Assembly: GCF_001425755.1 (NCBI RefSeq)
Contig: NZ_LMDH01000001.1
Span: 1,558,060 to 1,622,059 of the forward strand
Direction: 5' to 3'
DNA: 64,000 nt
Origin: Aeromicrobium sp. Root344
GTDB lineage: Bacteria; Actinomycetota; Actinomycetes; Propionibacteriales; Nocardioidaceae
The notes beneath the pieces are model-generated. The model saw only the letters and a program-made list of their open reading frames with translations, made no database searches and was not told the DNA's origin. Positions 1 through 8,535 of this stretch are shown piece by piece. The position numbers and the translations under genes are program-made. The first letter of the stretch is position 1. The number at the start of each line of letters is the position of its first letter.

Positions 1-590
1 CGGAACGTCAACGAGCCCGCGTTGGCCGCCACGACCTGCCCGTCGGTCGGCTCGGCGATGACGCACGCGTCGCCGACGTGCCCGCGACGCAGGGTCGCGT
101 ACGTCCCGAGGCCGCCGTCCTCCTCGCCGATCACGGTGTGCACGGCGAAAGGCCGGCGGAGCTCGACGCCGCTGAGCGCGCGTGCCGCCGCGATGATCGC
201 GACGACGCCGCCCTTCATGTCGCAGACGCCCCGGCCGAACCATTGACCGTCGACCTCGCGGAGGAGCCACGGGTCGGCGTTGGTCCAGGTCGCGGGCTCG
301 CCGGGCGGCACGACGTCGACATGGCCGTTGAGGACCAGCGCCGGCGTGCCGGGCCCGGAGACACCGACGCAGCCCAGTGCCTCGTCGCGGTCGACCTCCT
401 CGCCGGGGTAGCCGTCGCTGCTGCGGAGGTCGTCGAGGTCGATCGTCCACTGGTCGACGTCCATGCCGAGGCCGGTCAGGGTCGCGGCGCACCACCGTTG
501 GACGGCGACCTCGGCGTCTGCGCCGCCCGTGCTGGGAATGTTGACGATCTGCGCCAGGTCACGCCGGATCAGGTCGACATCGATGTCCAT
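1..590 (-). CDS. M20-family metallopeptidase/deacylase (ArgE/DapE type), C-terminus cut by window edge
   Basis: The first 196 residues of a zinc-dependent M20 peptidase or N-deacylase are visible; the rest lies beyond base 1. The family hydrolyses N-acyl amino acids or dipeptides in the cytoplasm. Visible motifs are LNGHVDVVPPGE (metal ligand His and catalytic Asp), GRGVCDMKGGVVA (bridging Asp) and IGEEDGGLGT (general-base Glu pair), in the order and spacing expected of ArgE, DapE or carnosinase-like members. The ATG at 590 gives MDIDVDLIRRDLAQIV, and an ATG 11 bases upstream is out of frame. No strong Shine-Dalgarno is seen. The gene lies 37 bases downstream of the RCC1-type gene on the same strand. 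The exact substrate cannot be told from the visible part. Confidence 0.85.
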   Translation of the reverse strand, partial: MDIDVDLIRRDLAQIVNIPSTGGADAEVAVQRWCAATLTGLGMDVDQWTIDLDDLRSSDGYPGEEVDRDEALGCVGVSGPGTPALVLNGHVDVVPPGEPATWTNADPWLLREVDGQWFGRGVCDMKGGVVAIIAAARALSGVELRRPFAVHTVIGEEDGGLGTYATLRRGHVGDACVIAEPTDGQVVAANAGSLTF

Positions 591-627
591 GCCGCCAGCA
601 TGGCAGTGTGCGAGTTCAGCCCGCGGC

Positions 628-1782
628 TCAGGAGAGCTTCACCGGAGTGTTGCGCTGGTCGGCGTCGTCCAGCCCGAGCTGCCCGACGTTGTTGAGGCCC
701 CAGCAGTAGATGGCGCCGGTCGAGTACTTGGCGCACGTGTGGAAGCCGCCGGTGTCGACACTGGCCCAGTGCGTGGAGATGCCGACCTTCGTGGGCAGCG
801 TGCGCTTGTTGAGATTGTCGCCGAGCCCCAGCCGCCCGTTCTCGCCGTCGCCCCAGCAGTACAGCGAACCGGTCTTGTACTTCGCACACGTGTGGTCCGT
901 GCCGGCGTTCACGCTGAGCCAGTTCGTGGAGATGCCAACCTTCTGGGGGGTCCCGTGGTTGTCGAGGTCGTCCTTGCCCTGGCCGAGCTCTCCGTTGCCG
1001 CCGAAGCCCCAGCAGAAGATCGAGCCGGTCTGGTGGCGCGCGCAGGTGAACGTGCCGCCTCCGCTGACGCTGCTCCACCGAGTCGAGGTGCCCACCTTTC
1101 GCGGGGTGTTCTTGTCGGAGCCCGCGCCGATTCCCAGCTGGGTGTACGAGTTGTCACCCCAGCAGTAGAGGGAACCTGAGCTGAGCCGTGCGCAGGTGTG
1201 CGATCCGCCGGCCGAGACACTCGTCCAGTTCGTCGAGGCCCCGACCCGCGTGGGCTGGTAGTGGTCGTCGAAGTCGCCGACGCCGAGCTGGCCGTCGGCG
1301 TCGTAGCCCCAGCAGTAGAGGGCACCGGTCGTGAGCCGACCGCAGGTGTGCTCCTGCCCGGCCGAGACGCTGGCCCAACGCGTCGAGGTGCCGACCCGCT
1401 GCGGGGTGTTGTACTGCTTCGTCAGGTTGCTGCCGAGGCCCAGGTTGCCCTCGTAGTTGTAGCCCCAGCAATAGAGCGCGCCCGTGGTCTTGATGGCGCA
1501 CGTGTGATAGTCGCCGATCGTCACCTTGGCCCAGTTGGTGTCGGTGCCGACCTGCTGGGGGATGTAGCGCGGGTTGAGGTCGTCGCCGACTCCCAGCCCG
1601 CCGTACGTGTTGCCGCCCCAGCAGTAGAGCGAGTGGTTCGTGGTGATGCCGCAGGTGTGGACGAACCCTGACGAGACGGACAGCCACGTCTTGGGCGTGG
1701 CCGCCTGTGCGTTGCCGGACGTGGCGAGCGACATCGTGAGCGTCACCGCGATGGCGGCGCAGATGCGGAGGAGGGTCTTCAT
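628..1782 (-). CDS. secreted RCC1-repeat beta-propeller protein
   Basis: A 384-residue exported protein made almost entirely of RCC1-type repeats. The ATG at 1782 was chosen because it opens a classical signal peptide (MKTLLRICAAIAVTLTMSLA, cleavage after AQA); an in-frame extension upstream to 1929 adds only basic, non-conserved sequence. After the signal there are seven repeats of about 50 residues. Each has a W-x-S-V-x-x-G-x-x-H-T-C segment followed by a (L/I)-(Y/F)-CWG turn; CWG occurs seven times. Seven repeats make one complete seven-bladed propeller. The paired Cys in each blade (HTC and CWG) could form disulfides outside the cell. RCC1 repeats mediate protein-protein binding; no enzymatic function can be assigned. 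No cell-wall anchor is seen. Confidence 0.85.
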   Translation of the reverse strand: MKTLLRICAAIAVTLTMSLATSGNAQAATPKTWLSVSSGFVHTCGITTNHSLYCWGGNTYGGLGVGDDLNPRYIPQQVGTDTNWAKVTIGDYHTCAIKTTGALYCWGYNYEGNLGLGSNLTKQYNTPQRVGTSTRWASVSAGQEHTCGRLTTGALYCWGYDADGQLGVGDFDDHYQPTRVGASTNWTSVSAGGSHTCARLSSGSLYCWGDNSYTQLGIGAGSDKNTPRKVGTSTRWSSVSGGGTFTCARHQTGSIFCWGFGGNGELGQGKDDLDNHGTPQKVGISTNWLSVNAGTDHTCAKYKTGSLYCWGDGENGRLGLGDNLNKRTLPTKVGISTHWASVDTGGFHTCAKYSTGAIYCWGLNNVGQLGLDDADQRNTPVKLS

Positions 1783-1961
1783 GGCGGGTGCCTTCCGGGC
1801 GTCGAGCAAGCGGGTCGAGGTGTGGCCGTGCTCGGCGCTGATCGGAATCCGAGAGGATCTCCGCCGATGTCGCCACACTGTGCCAGTACGGCACAGGGCC
1901 CGTGTGGTGTTTCGGGATATTGGTGCCAATCGTTCACGAATGCCTGCGCTAGGCTCCTGTC

Positions 1962-2000
1962 ATGACAGTTCAGCCCTCCAGCTGGTGGCTCCACCTGTAG
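1962..2000 (+). CDS. trpL: trp operon leader peptide (MTVQPSSWWLHL)
   Basis: A 12-codon ORF, ATG to TAG, containing tandem Trp codons (TGG TGG at 1983-1988). It lies 90 bases upstream of the anthranilate synthase start. This is the classic layout of ribosome-mediated attenuation, in which ribosomes stall at the Trp codons when charged tRNA-Trp is scarce. A TAGGCT -10-like hexamer at 1950-1955 ends six bases before the ATG, so the leader may be translated from a leaderless transcript. A short hairpin CCACC-TGTA-GGTGG (1991-2004) overlaps the leader stop, and a terminator hairpin follows. Fused trpEG genes with Trp-rich leaders are known in Streptomyces, which supports the call. Confidence 0.8.
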   Translation: MTVQPSSWWLHL

Positions 2001-2016
2001 GTGGACTGTCGACTCG

Positions 2017-2054
2017 TGCCCAGACCGCCTCATGGCCGGCTCTGGGCATTTCTT
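2017..2054 (+). terminator. trp attenuator terminator hairpin
   Basis: A perfect 8-bp stem, TGCCCAGA (2017-2024) pairing with TCTGGGCA (2041-2048), is followed directly by TTTCTT. It sits between the Trp-rich leader peptide and the trpEG start at 2090. It is therefore positioned to stop transcription when Trp is plentiful. The sequence between leader stop and stem (2005-2016) would be the candidate antiterminator partner; I could not fold it rigorously. Confidence 0.75.
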
Positions 2055-2089
2055 GTCTCGGCCGGTCGAGACTTCTCCAAGGAACCTTG

Positions 2090-3955
2090 ATGACCCAGCT
2101 CGACGCACTCCTCGCCCAACCGGCCTTCGCGCTGATCCGCGTACGCGACTCCGACACCGTCACGCTGATCGGCGGTCCGCGCACCGACCTCGACCAGCTC
2201 GCGGACATCCCCCTGGTGCCCGGCAGCGATCGCGCCTGGAACCACGTGGTGCTGGTGCCGTACGCGCAGGTCCGTGAGCGTGGGTTCGAGGCGCACCAGG
2301 ACGGCACGCCGTTGACCGCGATCGAGGCGGCATACAGCGCCGAGGTGCCGGTGGTCGAGCTCCTCGGACTCCTGCCGGACGTACCCATCGAGTTCGCCGA
2401 CCGGGGCGGGTTCGAGTCGACCGACGAGGCGTACGCCGGCATGGTGCGCACGATCATCGACGAGGAGATCGGGCAGGGCGAGGGCGCCAACCTCGTGATC
2501 GGCCGGCACTACCGCGCCCAGGTCGCCGACTGGGGGCACGACGGCGCGTTGACGGTGTTCCGCCGGCTGCTCGAGCGCGAGCGTGGCGCGTTCTGGACGT
2601 TCTGCATCTTCACCGGCGACCGCTACCTGATCGGTGCGAGCCCCGAGCGGCACGTCAGCGTCGAGGACGGCCAGGTGCGGATGAACCCCATCAGCGGGAC
2701 GTTCCGCATGCGCGGTCTCGAGACGCATGCCGACCGCAAGCGTGAGCTGCTGCGCTTCCTCAAGGACGAGAAGGAGATCTACGAGCTCTTCATGGTCGTC
2801 GACGAGGAGCTCAAGATGATGTGCGACATCTGCCACGAGGGCGGGCTCGTGCTCGGGCCCTACCTCAAGCCGATGACGCACCTCGTGCACACCGAGTACC
2901 TCCTCGCCGGCCGCACCAACCGCGACGTCCGCGAGGTGCTGCGCGACTCGATGTTCGCCGCGACGGTCACCGGGAGTCCGGTCGAGAACGCCTGCCGGCT
3001 GATCAAGAAGTACGAGCCGGAGGGCCGTGGCTACTACGCCGCCGTCGCCGCGCTGATCGGCCGCGACGATGCCGGCGTGCCGCTCGCCGACGCACCGATC
3101 CTCATCCGTACGGCCGACGTCGACCTCGACGGCAACCTCAAGGTCACGGCGGGCGCGACGCTCGTCCGCGACTCCGACGCGATGTACGAGACCAAGGAGA
3201 CGTGGGCCAAGGCGTCCGGCATCCTCAGCGCGTTCGGGCTCGTGGAGTCAGCGCCCGAGCCGGTCGAGGGCTTCGATGCGTTCACCCGCGAGGACGAGGT
3301 GCTGATCGCCCTCGGGTCGCGCAACCAGAGGCTCAGCCAGTTCTGGCTGACCGACCAGTCCGGCGCCGCCCCCGTGACGTCGCTGACCGGCAAGCGCGTC
3401 GTCATCGTCGACGGCGAGGACGACTTCGTCAACATGCTCTCGCACGTGTTCGGCGTGCTCGGCATGACGACCGACATCGTGCGGCACGATGCGTACGCCG
3501 AGGGTGACCTCGACGGCTACGACCTCGTCGTGGTCGGCCCCGGGCCCGGCGACCCGCGTGACCTCGCCGACCCCAAGATGGCGGTGCTGCACAGCCTGGT
3601 GACGGGCCTGCTCGAGACGCGCCGACCGTTCCTCGCGGTGTGCCTGGGCCACCAGGTGCTGAGCCACAACATCGGTCTCGACCTGGCGTTCAAGGACATC
3701 GTCTTCCAGGGCACGCAGAGCAGGCTCGAGGTGCTGGGTCGTCCGGAGACGGTCGGCTTCTACAACACGTTCGTCGCGCGGGTCCCCTCGTCGGGGCTGC
3801 CCCAAGGTGTCACGGTCGAGACCGATCCGGAGAGTGGTGACATCCACCTGGTCGCCGGTCCGCACTATCGCGGTGTCCAGTTCCATGCCGAGTCGATCCT
3901 GACCCAGAACGGCTTCGGCATCCTCCGCGACCTCGTCACCGACCTCATCGGCTGA
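2090..3955 (+). CDS. trpEG: fused anthranilate synthase, component I plus glutamine amidotransferase
   Basis: A 621-residue fusion of a chorismate-utilising TrpE-type domain (about 1-420) and a class I glutamine amidotransferase domain (about 430-621). It would convert chorismate and glutamine to anthranilate, the first step of tryptophan synthesis, in the cytoplasm. Seen in the sequence are NPISGTFRMRG and TVTGSPVENACRLIKKYE of the chorismate-binding core, and VVGPGPGDPRD, AVCLGHQVLS (catalytic Cys about 518) and GVQFHAES (His/Glu about 597) of the amidotransferase. The start at 2090 has AAGGA seven bases upstream; an open frame extends to 1640 but runs through the leader. PhzE-type aminodeoxyisochorismate synthases share this architecture, but no phenazine genes are near. 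The Trp-codon attenuator argues for anthranilate synthesis. Confidence 0.88.
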   Translation: MTQLDALLAQPAFALIRVRDSDTVTLIGGPRTDLDQLADIPLVPGSDRAWNHVVLVPYAQVRERGFEAHQDGTPLTAIEAAYSAEVPVVELLGLLPDVPIEFADRGGFESTDEAYAGMVRTIIDEEIGQGEGANLVIGRHYRAQVADWGHDGALTVFRRLLERERGAFWTFCIFTGDRYLIGASPERHVSVEDGQVRMNPISGTFRMRGLETHADRKRELLRFLKDEKEIYELFMVVDEELKMMCDICHEGGLVLGPYLKPMTHLVHTEYLLAGRTNRDVREVLRDSMFAATVTGSPVENACRLIKKYEPEGRGYYAAVAALIGRDDAGVPLADAPILIRTADVDLDGNLKVTAGATLVRDSDAMYETKETWAKASGILSAFGLVESAPEPVEGFDAFTREDEVLIALGSRNQRLSQFWLTDQSGAAPVTSLTGKRVVIVDGEDDFVNMLSHVFGVLGMTTDIVRHDAYAEGDLDGYDLVVVGPGPGDPRDLADPKMAVLHSLVTGLLETRRPFLAVCLGHQVLSHNIGLDLAFKDIVFQGTQSRLEVLGRPETVGFYNTFVARVPSSGLPQGVTVETDPESGDIHLVAGPHYRGVQFHAESILTQNGFGILRDLVTDLIG

Positions 3956-3961
3956 ACTGCT

Positions 3962-4025
3962 CGCTGAGACTGACGTTTCTGCCGTGGCTCCACGGCGATT
4001 CGCGACCGAAACGTCAGTCTCAGCG
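3962..4025. repeat. perfect 17-bp inverted repeat with nested hairpin
   Basis: CGCTGAGACTGACGTTT (3962-3978) is perfectly inverted at 4009-4025. The 30-base spacer holds a second perfect hairpin, GCCGTGG-CT-CCACGGC (3981-3996). It begins just after the trpEG stop and could act as a bidirectional terminator, but the long stem and nested loop also resemble a REP/MITE-like element. A near-copy of one arm lies at 4421-4436. No T-run follows. Confidence 0.7.
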
Positions 4026-4030
4026 GGTGC

Positions 4031-4141
4031 TCAGAGCTTGGTGGTGGCGAGTGCGCCGCCGAGACCGGCGAGCACTCCGCCGGTCGCCCGATCCCAGCGC
4101 TTCCGGACGTTGGGCCGGGCGAACCACGCGCTGAGGGCCGC
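4031..4141 (-). pseudogene. 3' remnant of a LysE/RhtB-type amino-acid exporter
   Basis: The last 37 codons, ending at a TGA at 4031-4033, read AWFARPNVRKRWDRATGGVL and then AGLGGALATTKL. This looks like the C-terminal amphipathic stretch and final helix of LysE-family translocators. Upstream of about 4141 the frame loses resemblance to any transporter and runs antisense to another gene fragment. The 5' part, including nearly all TM helices, is missing, so this is a broken gene. Confidence 0.5.
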
Positions 4142-4369
4142 GGCGACGGAGACGTACTCGCCCTCGTCGACGAGCTGGTGGCGCTCAAGGCGCGGACGCG
4201 GGAGATGGGCGTCGGTGTGGCGCCTCCGCGGCTGCTGGCCTATGTCGAGGAGACGCTCGCGCTCGGCGACTCGTTGTTCGCTCAGCCGGACGAGCCGGAC
4301 GTGGAGGCACGGCGGACGCTGGCGGCGGAGTTCTTCCGCCACGCCGTACGGACCTACGGCCCGAGCTGA
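4142..4369 (+). pseudogene. 3' fragment of an unrecognised gene
   Basis: An open stretch reads GDGDVLALVDELVALKARTR and ends at a stop at 4367-4369 (C-terminus AAEFFRHAVRTYGPS). It has the look of real helical protein (regular charged heptads, consistent GC3) but no plausible start: the only late candidate is a GTG at 4178 with no ribosome-binding site. It abuts head-to-head the remnant of the LysE-type gene on the other strand. This suggests that a deletion removed the 5' halves of two divergent genes. I do not recognise the family. Confidence 0.35.
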
Positions 4370-4420
4370 CGCCGGTTGGGCGTGACGCAATTGATGCGAC
4401 ACGCTGCGGGGCTCCTCAAG

Positions 4421-4436
4421 AACGTCACTCTCAGCG
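4421..4436. repeat. imperfect copy of the 17-bp repeat arm
   Basis: AACGTCACTCTCAGCG matches the arm at 4010-4025 (AACGTCAGTCTCAGCG) at 15 of 16 bases in the same orientation. Together the two copies flank the decayed gene fragments, as direct repeats bordering a rearranged segment. It also lies just beyond the 3' end of the following DMT exporter gene and may contribute to termination. Confidence 0.5.
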
Positions 4437-4445
4437 TGGAGTCAG

Positions 4446-5366
4446 TCAGCTGGCGGGGGCCTGCTCGTCGACCGGTGTGTCCTTGGGGGTCGACTTGAGA
4501 CGCGTGATCGCGACGCCGACGAGGCACAGGGCGCCGCCGACGAAGGCGAGCGCAGCGGGGACCTCGTCGAGGACCGCCCAGGAGATCAGCGTCGCGACGG
4601 CCGGCACGAGATAGGTGGTGGAGGCCGCCTTGCCGGTCGAGATGCGCTTGAGCGCGTAGGACCACGTGCTGAAGCCGATCGCCGTGGGGAACACGCCGAG
4701 GTAGGCCAGCCAGAGGATGTCGTGCAGCGAGGCGCCGCTGAGCTCGTCGATCAGGGCGGGCGCGAACGGCAGGCACACCACGACGCCGACGAGGCAGCCG
4801 AGCCACACCGACATGATCGGCTGCATGTGCCTGAGGGCGGGCTTCTGGGCCAGGGCGCCGAAGGCGTAGAACGCGGCGGCGGCGATGCACAGGACGACGC
4901 CTGTGGTGCTGGCGGTCTCGACCGCGCTCGAGTCGCTGTCGGCGCTGAGGGCGATCAGTGCGACGCCGCCGAACGCGATGCCCATGCCGATCATCAGGGG
5001 CTTGGGGAAGCCCTCCTTGTAGAGCACGCCGGCGATGACCGCCGCGAAGATCGGTCCGACGTTGACGATCAGCGCCGTGGTGCCGGCGTCGAGGTCGCGC
5101 TCGGCGGCGTTGAGCGCGAGGTTGTAGGCACCGAACCAGACAACGCCGTAGAGCACCACGAGCAGCAGGGGCCGGCCGGTCGGCAGGGCGGTCGTGCGGG
5201 GCCGGGCGAAGAACGTCAGTGCGATCGCGCCGACGACGAGCCGGCCCAACGTCAGGGAGCCGGGCGAGAACGTGTCGCCGACCGCCCGGATGCCCACGAA
5301 CGCCGAGGCCCAGAGGACGACCGTGACGAGCATGGCCGGCAGGGACAGGTCGCGTTCGGTCTTCAC
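4446..5366 (-). CDS. DMT-superfamily (EamA) exporter
   Basis: About 306 residues with ten predicted TM segments in two EamA repeats (for example MLVTVVLWASAFVGIRA, then GVVLCIAAAAFYAFGALAQK). The family exports amino acids or other metabolites; the substrate is unknown. The C-terminus is short, charged and cytoplasmic. The start is uncertain. The GTG at 5366 (VKTERDLSLPAMLV) directly abuts a GGAGGG, which is too close for a normal Shine-Dalgarno. The ATG at 5333 starts exactly at TM1, and the open frame reaches 5453. No co-transcribed partner is seen. Confidence 0.8.
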   Translation of the reverse strand: MKTERDLSLPAMLVTVVLWASAFVGIRAVGDTFSPGSLTLGRLVVGAIALTFFARPRTTALPTGRPLLLVVLYGVVWFGAYNLALNAAERDLDAGTTALIVNVGPIFAAVIAGVLYKEGFPKPLMIGMGIAFGGVALIALSADSDSSAVETASTTGVVLCIAAAAFYAFGALAQKPALRHMQPIMSVWLGCLVGVVVCLPFAPALIDELSGASLHDILWLAYLGVFPTAIGFSTWSYALKRISTGKAASTTYLVPAVATLISWAVLDEVPAALAFVGGALCLVGVAITRLKSTPKDTPVDEQAPAS

Positions 5367-5506
5367 CCCTCCACGGTAGTGAGGGTGACCGACAGTCACG
5401 AGCGAAATTCGGTCATCCTCGCGCACGATCCGGCCGAAAGTGGTGGGCGCCATCCCGTCCGCGTGTGGGTGACGAGATGGCGCCCGGTCTCAGGGCTGCG
5501 GGCGGA

Positions 5507-7066
5507 TCAGCTGCTGGCGCCGCCGTCCGAGCCGAGGGTCACCTCGACCTCGTTCTTCTTGCCGTCGCGGGTGTAGGTCAGCGTGATCTTCTGGCCCGGC
5601 TGGAAGCCGCGCACCGACGCGACGAGCGCTTCGGAGCTCGCGACGAGGTCGCCGTTGACGGCCGTGATGATGTCGCCCTTCTTGAGCCCCGCCTTGTCGC
5701 CGGCGCCGCCGCCGGTGACGTCGTCGATCTCGGCGCCCGTCCCGGTGATGCCGTCGTCGGAGACGGCCGGGCGTACGGTCACACCGATCTGCGCGTGCTG
5801 CACCTTCTCGCCCTTGACGAGGTGCTTGGAGACGTTCTTGGCGAGGTCGATCGGGATCGCGAAGCCGAGGCCGATCGAGCCGCCCTCGCCGGAGCTGGAC
5901 GCCTTGATCGCCGAGTTGATGCCGATGACGTTGCCGTCGATGTCGACCAGCGGGCCACCGGAGTTGCCCGGGTTGATCGCCGCGTCGGTCTGGATCGCGG
6001 GGAACGTGTTGGAGCTGCTCGAGCTGTCGCCGTCCGACGAGGTCACCGGACGGTTGAGCGCCGAGATGATGCCCTGCGTCACGGTGCTCTCGAGCCCGAA
6101 CGGCGAGCCGATGGCGACGACCTCCTGGCCGACCTCGAGGTCGGCGGAGCTGCCGAGCGTTGCGGGGGTCAGGCCCGACTTGCCGCTGGCCTTGATCACG
6201 GCGAGGTCGGTCTTGGGGTCGGCGCCGACGACCGTGGCCTTGGTGTAGGTGCCGTCGCTGAACGCCACCGTGATGATGCCGTCCTTGCCGGCGACCGCCG
6301 TGACGTGGTTGTTGGTCAGGATCTGGCCGTCGCTGCTGATGATGATGCCGGTGCCGGACCCGGCCTCGTCGGCACCCTTGACGTTGATCTGGACCACCGA
6401 GGGCAGCACCTTCTTGGCGACCTGCTCAACGGCGCCCGCCGGCACGTTGGTGTTGGTCGCGTCGTCGCTCGTGTCGAGCGAGCTGACGGTCGGGCCGCCG
6501 TTGTCGTCGTCGGAGAGCTTGTCCTGCAGCGCAGCGCCGCCGAATCCGGCACCGCCCGCGAGCACCAGGAGGGCCACGGCCCCGACCAGGGTGCGACCGC
6601 GCCGCTTCTTCTTGACCGGCGGCTCGTCGCGGCCACCGGCTTCGGCGGGGAACCCGGCGGCCGGCGCGGCGAACGGCGGGAACGGGTCGGTCTGGGTCGC
6701 CGAGGGTGCGGGCTGGGACGGGGCGGCGTCGGCATAGCGGTGCGTGTACGACTCTGCGGGCGGAGCCGGAGCTGCCGCCGGCGGGTCGGACGTGGTCGCG
6801 GCCGGCTGCTCGACCGTGGGCGGATCGGCCGGCGGTGTGGGGGCGACCGGGATCGTGGGCTCGGCGTCAGATTTCGTGTCGGCGCCGGACTGTGCCACCG
6901 GGACCTCGACCGTCGGCTCCTCGGGGGCCGGCGGAGGCGTCTGCTCTGCCGGCGTCGCGTCGGCGGGTGCCGGCTCGGAGGAAGCGGGACTGGCCTCACC
7001 GGTGTCGCTGCGCTCCGTCGGGGGAACGTAGGGGCGCTCGGCGAACGGGTCGTTCGTATCGGTCAT
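5507..7066 (-). CDS. pepD: HtrA/PepD-type membrane-anchored serine protease with PDZ domain
   Basis: A 519-residue trypsin-like protease. The N-terminal about 170 residues are a Pro/Ala/Thr-rich cytoplasmic segment ending in KKKRRGR. One TM helix (TLVGAVALLVLAGGAGFGGA) follows, then an extracytoplasmic protease domain with all three catalytic residues visible: His in ILTNNHVTAV, Asp in KTDLAVIKA and Ser in NPGNSGGPLVD. A C-terminal PDZ domain (AGLKKGDIITAVNGDLV) completes it. It would degrade or refold damaged envelope proteins. It lies 71 bases downstream of the mprB-like kinase on the same strand, the same order as mprA-mprB-pepD in Mycobacterium. This context underlies the symbol; it could equally be called degP/htrA. 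Confidence 0.88.
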   Translation of the reverse strand: MTDTNDPFAERPYVPPTERSDTGEASPASSEPAPADATPAEQTPPPAPEEPTVEVPVAQSGADTKSDAEPTIPVAPTPPADPPTVEQPAATTSDPPAAAPAPPAESYTHRYADAAPSQPAPSATQTDPFPPFAAPAAGFPAEAGGRDEPPVKKKRRGRTLVGAVALLVLAGGAGFGGAALQDKLSDDDNGGPTVSSLDTSDDATNTNVPAGAVEQVAKKVLPSVVQINVKGADEAGSGTGIIISSDGQILTNNHVTAVAGKDGIITVAFSDGTYTKATVVGADPKTDLAVIKASGKSGLTPATLGSSADLEVGQEVVAIGSPFGLESTVTQGIISALNRPVTSSDGDSSSSSNTFPAIQTDAAINPGNSGGPLVDIDGNVIGINSAIKASSSGEGGSIGLGFAIPIDLAKNVSKHLVKGEKVQHAQIGVTVRPAVSDDGITGTGAEIDDVTGGGAGDKAGLKKGDIITAVNGDLVASSEALVASVRGFQPGQKITLTYTRDGKKNEVEVTLGSDGGASS

Positions 7067-7137
7067 GGAAGTAGATTCTCGCGCATCGCTGAGACGGATC
7101 TAAGAGCGGCGTGTGAGCGATCGAAGAAACCCGCTGG

Positions 7138-8535
7138 TCAGGGCTGGTCGGAGCTCGGCAACGTGAGCGTGAACGTGGTGCCGACACCCGGCGTCGACTC
7201 GACGTCGACTGTGCCGCCGTGCCGCTCGGCAGCACGCTTGACGATCGAGAGGCCGAGTCCCGAGCCGGGCAGTGTGCGCGCCTCGCTCGAGCGGTAGAAC
7301 CGGTCGAAGATGTGCGGCAGGTCGGCCGGGTCGATGCCCGGACCCTCGTCGGCGACCGTCAGCGTGCCCTCGGCGAGGCGTACGTGGACCGTGCCGTCGG
7401 CGGGGCTCCACTTGGCGGCGTTGTCGAGCAGGTTGGTGACGGCGCGCTCGAGGAGCTGCGGCTCGCCGAAGACCATCCACGACTCGAGGTCGAGGTCGAA
7501 CGTCATGTCGTGGGCCCGCAGGCGTACGCGGTCGACCGCCTGGTTGATGACGTCGGAGAAGTCGAGCGGCTCCGGGTCGCGGGTCATCGGCTCGTCGCGA
7601 GCCAGCTCGACGAGGTCGCCGACGAGGGTCGTGAGCTCCTCGAGCTGCGAGCGGACGTCGCCCATGATCTCGTGGCGCTGCTCGTCGCTCAGTGACCGTT
7701 CCGCGTTGTCCGCGGCTTGCCCGATGAGCTCGATGTTGGTGCGCAGGCTGGTCAACGGCGTGCGCAGCTCGTGGCCCGCGTCGGCGACGAGTTGCCGCTG
7801 CCGGGTCTGCGAGGCGTCGAGCGCTTGGAGCATCGCGTTGAACGACGTCGTCAGCCGGGCCAGCTCGTCGTGGCCGGTGACCTCGATGGGGGTGAGCTCG
7901 GCCGTACGCGCGACGCGCTCGGTCGCTGCGGTCAGCCGTCGGACCGGGCGCAGGCCGTTGGCGGCGACGGCCCAACCGGCCATGCCCGCGACGGCCACGC
8001 CGGCTGCGCTGCACAGGAGCAGGATGACCTTGAGCCGCTTGAGCGCGTAGTCGATCGACTCCATCGACTGCGCCATGACGAGCGCCTGGCCACCGCCGGC
8101 CTGTACGGCGACGACGCGGTAGGGCGTGCCCTTGATGCGTACAGTCCGCATGGACTGGGACTCCTCGCCGAGCGAGACCTCGACCTCGTGGTAGCTCTTG
8201 AACGCCTTGGTCTGTGCGTTCACAGGAGCCGTCGGGGAGAACAGCTCGCCACCACTGACGACGAAGATCTGCACGTCGGCGATGGATTGCAGCCGAGGAT
8301 CGATCCGCTGGAAGACGTCGAACTCGGCCAGGTTGGCATCCACCGCCGCGTGGGCGCGACGCAGCATCGACTCGTCGAGGGACCGCTCGAACTCCGCGCG
8401 CACGACGACGAACACGATCGCGCTCACGGCCCCCAGCGTCAGCGCGACGGCCATCGTGGTGAGCACCGCGACCCGCAGGGCCAGCGACATCCGCTGGGTG
8501 AACGGCTGCAGCGAGCGGTGCAGGAGATCGATCAC
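7138..8535 (-). CDS. mprB: MprB-like sensor histidine kinase
   Basis: A 465-residue two-component sensor. TM1 ([22 protein letters not shown]), an extracytoplasmic sensor of about 120 residues, TM2 ([20 protein letters not shown]) and a HAMP domain precede the HisKA H-box [12 protein letters not shown] (phosphoacceptor His about 254). The ATPase domain has [20 protein letters not shown] and [12 protein letters not shown] boxes. The GTG start at 8535 overlaps the stop of the upstream response regulator (GTGA), so the two are translationally coupled. The pepD-type protease follows. By analogy with mycobacterial MprAB it should sense envelope stress. The synteny, not the sensor sequence, is the reason for the name. 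Confidence 0.85.
   Translation of the reverse strand: MIDLLHRSLQPFTQRMSLALRVAVLTTMAVALTLGAVSAIVFVVVRAEFERSLDESMLRRAHAAVDANLAEFDVFQRIDPRLQSIADVQIFVVSGGELFSPTAPVNAQTKAFKSYHEVEVSLGEESQSMRTVRIKGTPYRVVAVQAGGGQALVMAQSMESIDYALKRLKVILLLCSAAGVAVAGMAGWAVAANGLRPVRRLTAATERVARTAELTPIEVTGHDELARLTTSFNAMLQALDASQTRQRQLVADAGHELRTPLTSLRTNIELIGQAADNAERSLSDEQRHEIMGDVRSQLEELTTLVGDLVELARDEPMTRDPEPLDFSDVINQAVDRVRLRAHDMTFDLDLESWMVFGEPQLLERAVTNLLDNAAKWSPADGTVHVRLAEGTLTVADEGPGIDPADLPHIFDRFYRSSEARTLPGSGLGLSIVKRAAERHGGTVDVESTPGVGTTFTLTLPSSDQP

Noticed and set aside
2090..3955. PhzE-type aminodeoxyisochorismate synthase
   Set aside because: The same domain order is possible, but there are no phenazine genes nearby and the Trp-codon attenuator points to tryptophan synthesis.
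4031..4402. A 123-codon minus-strand protein
   Set aside because: Only the last 37 codons look like protein (LysE-type tail); the rest is antisense to another fragment.
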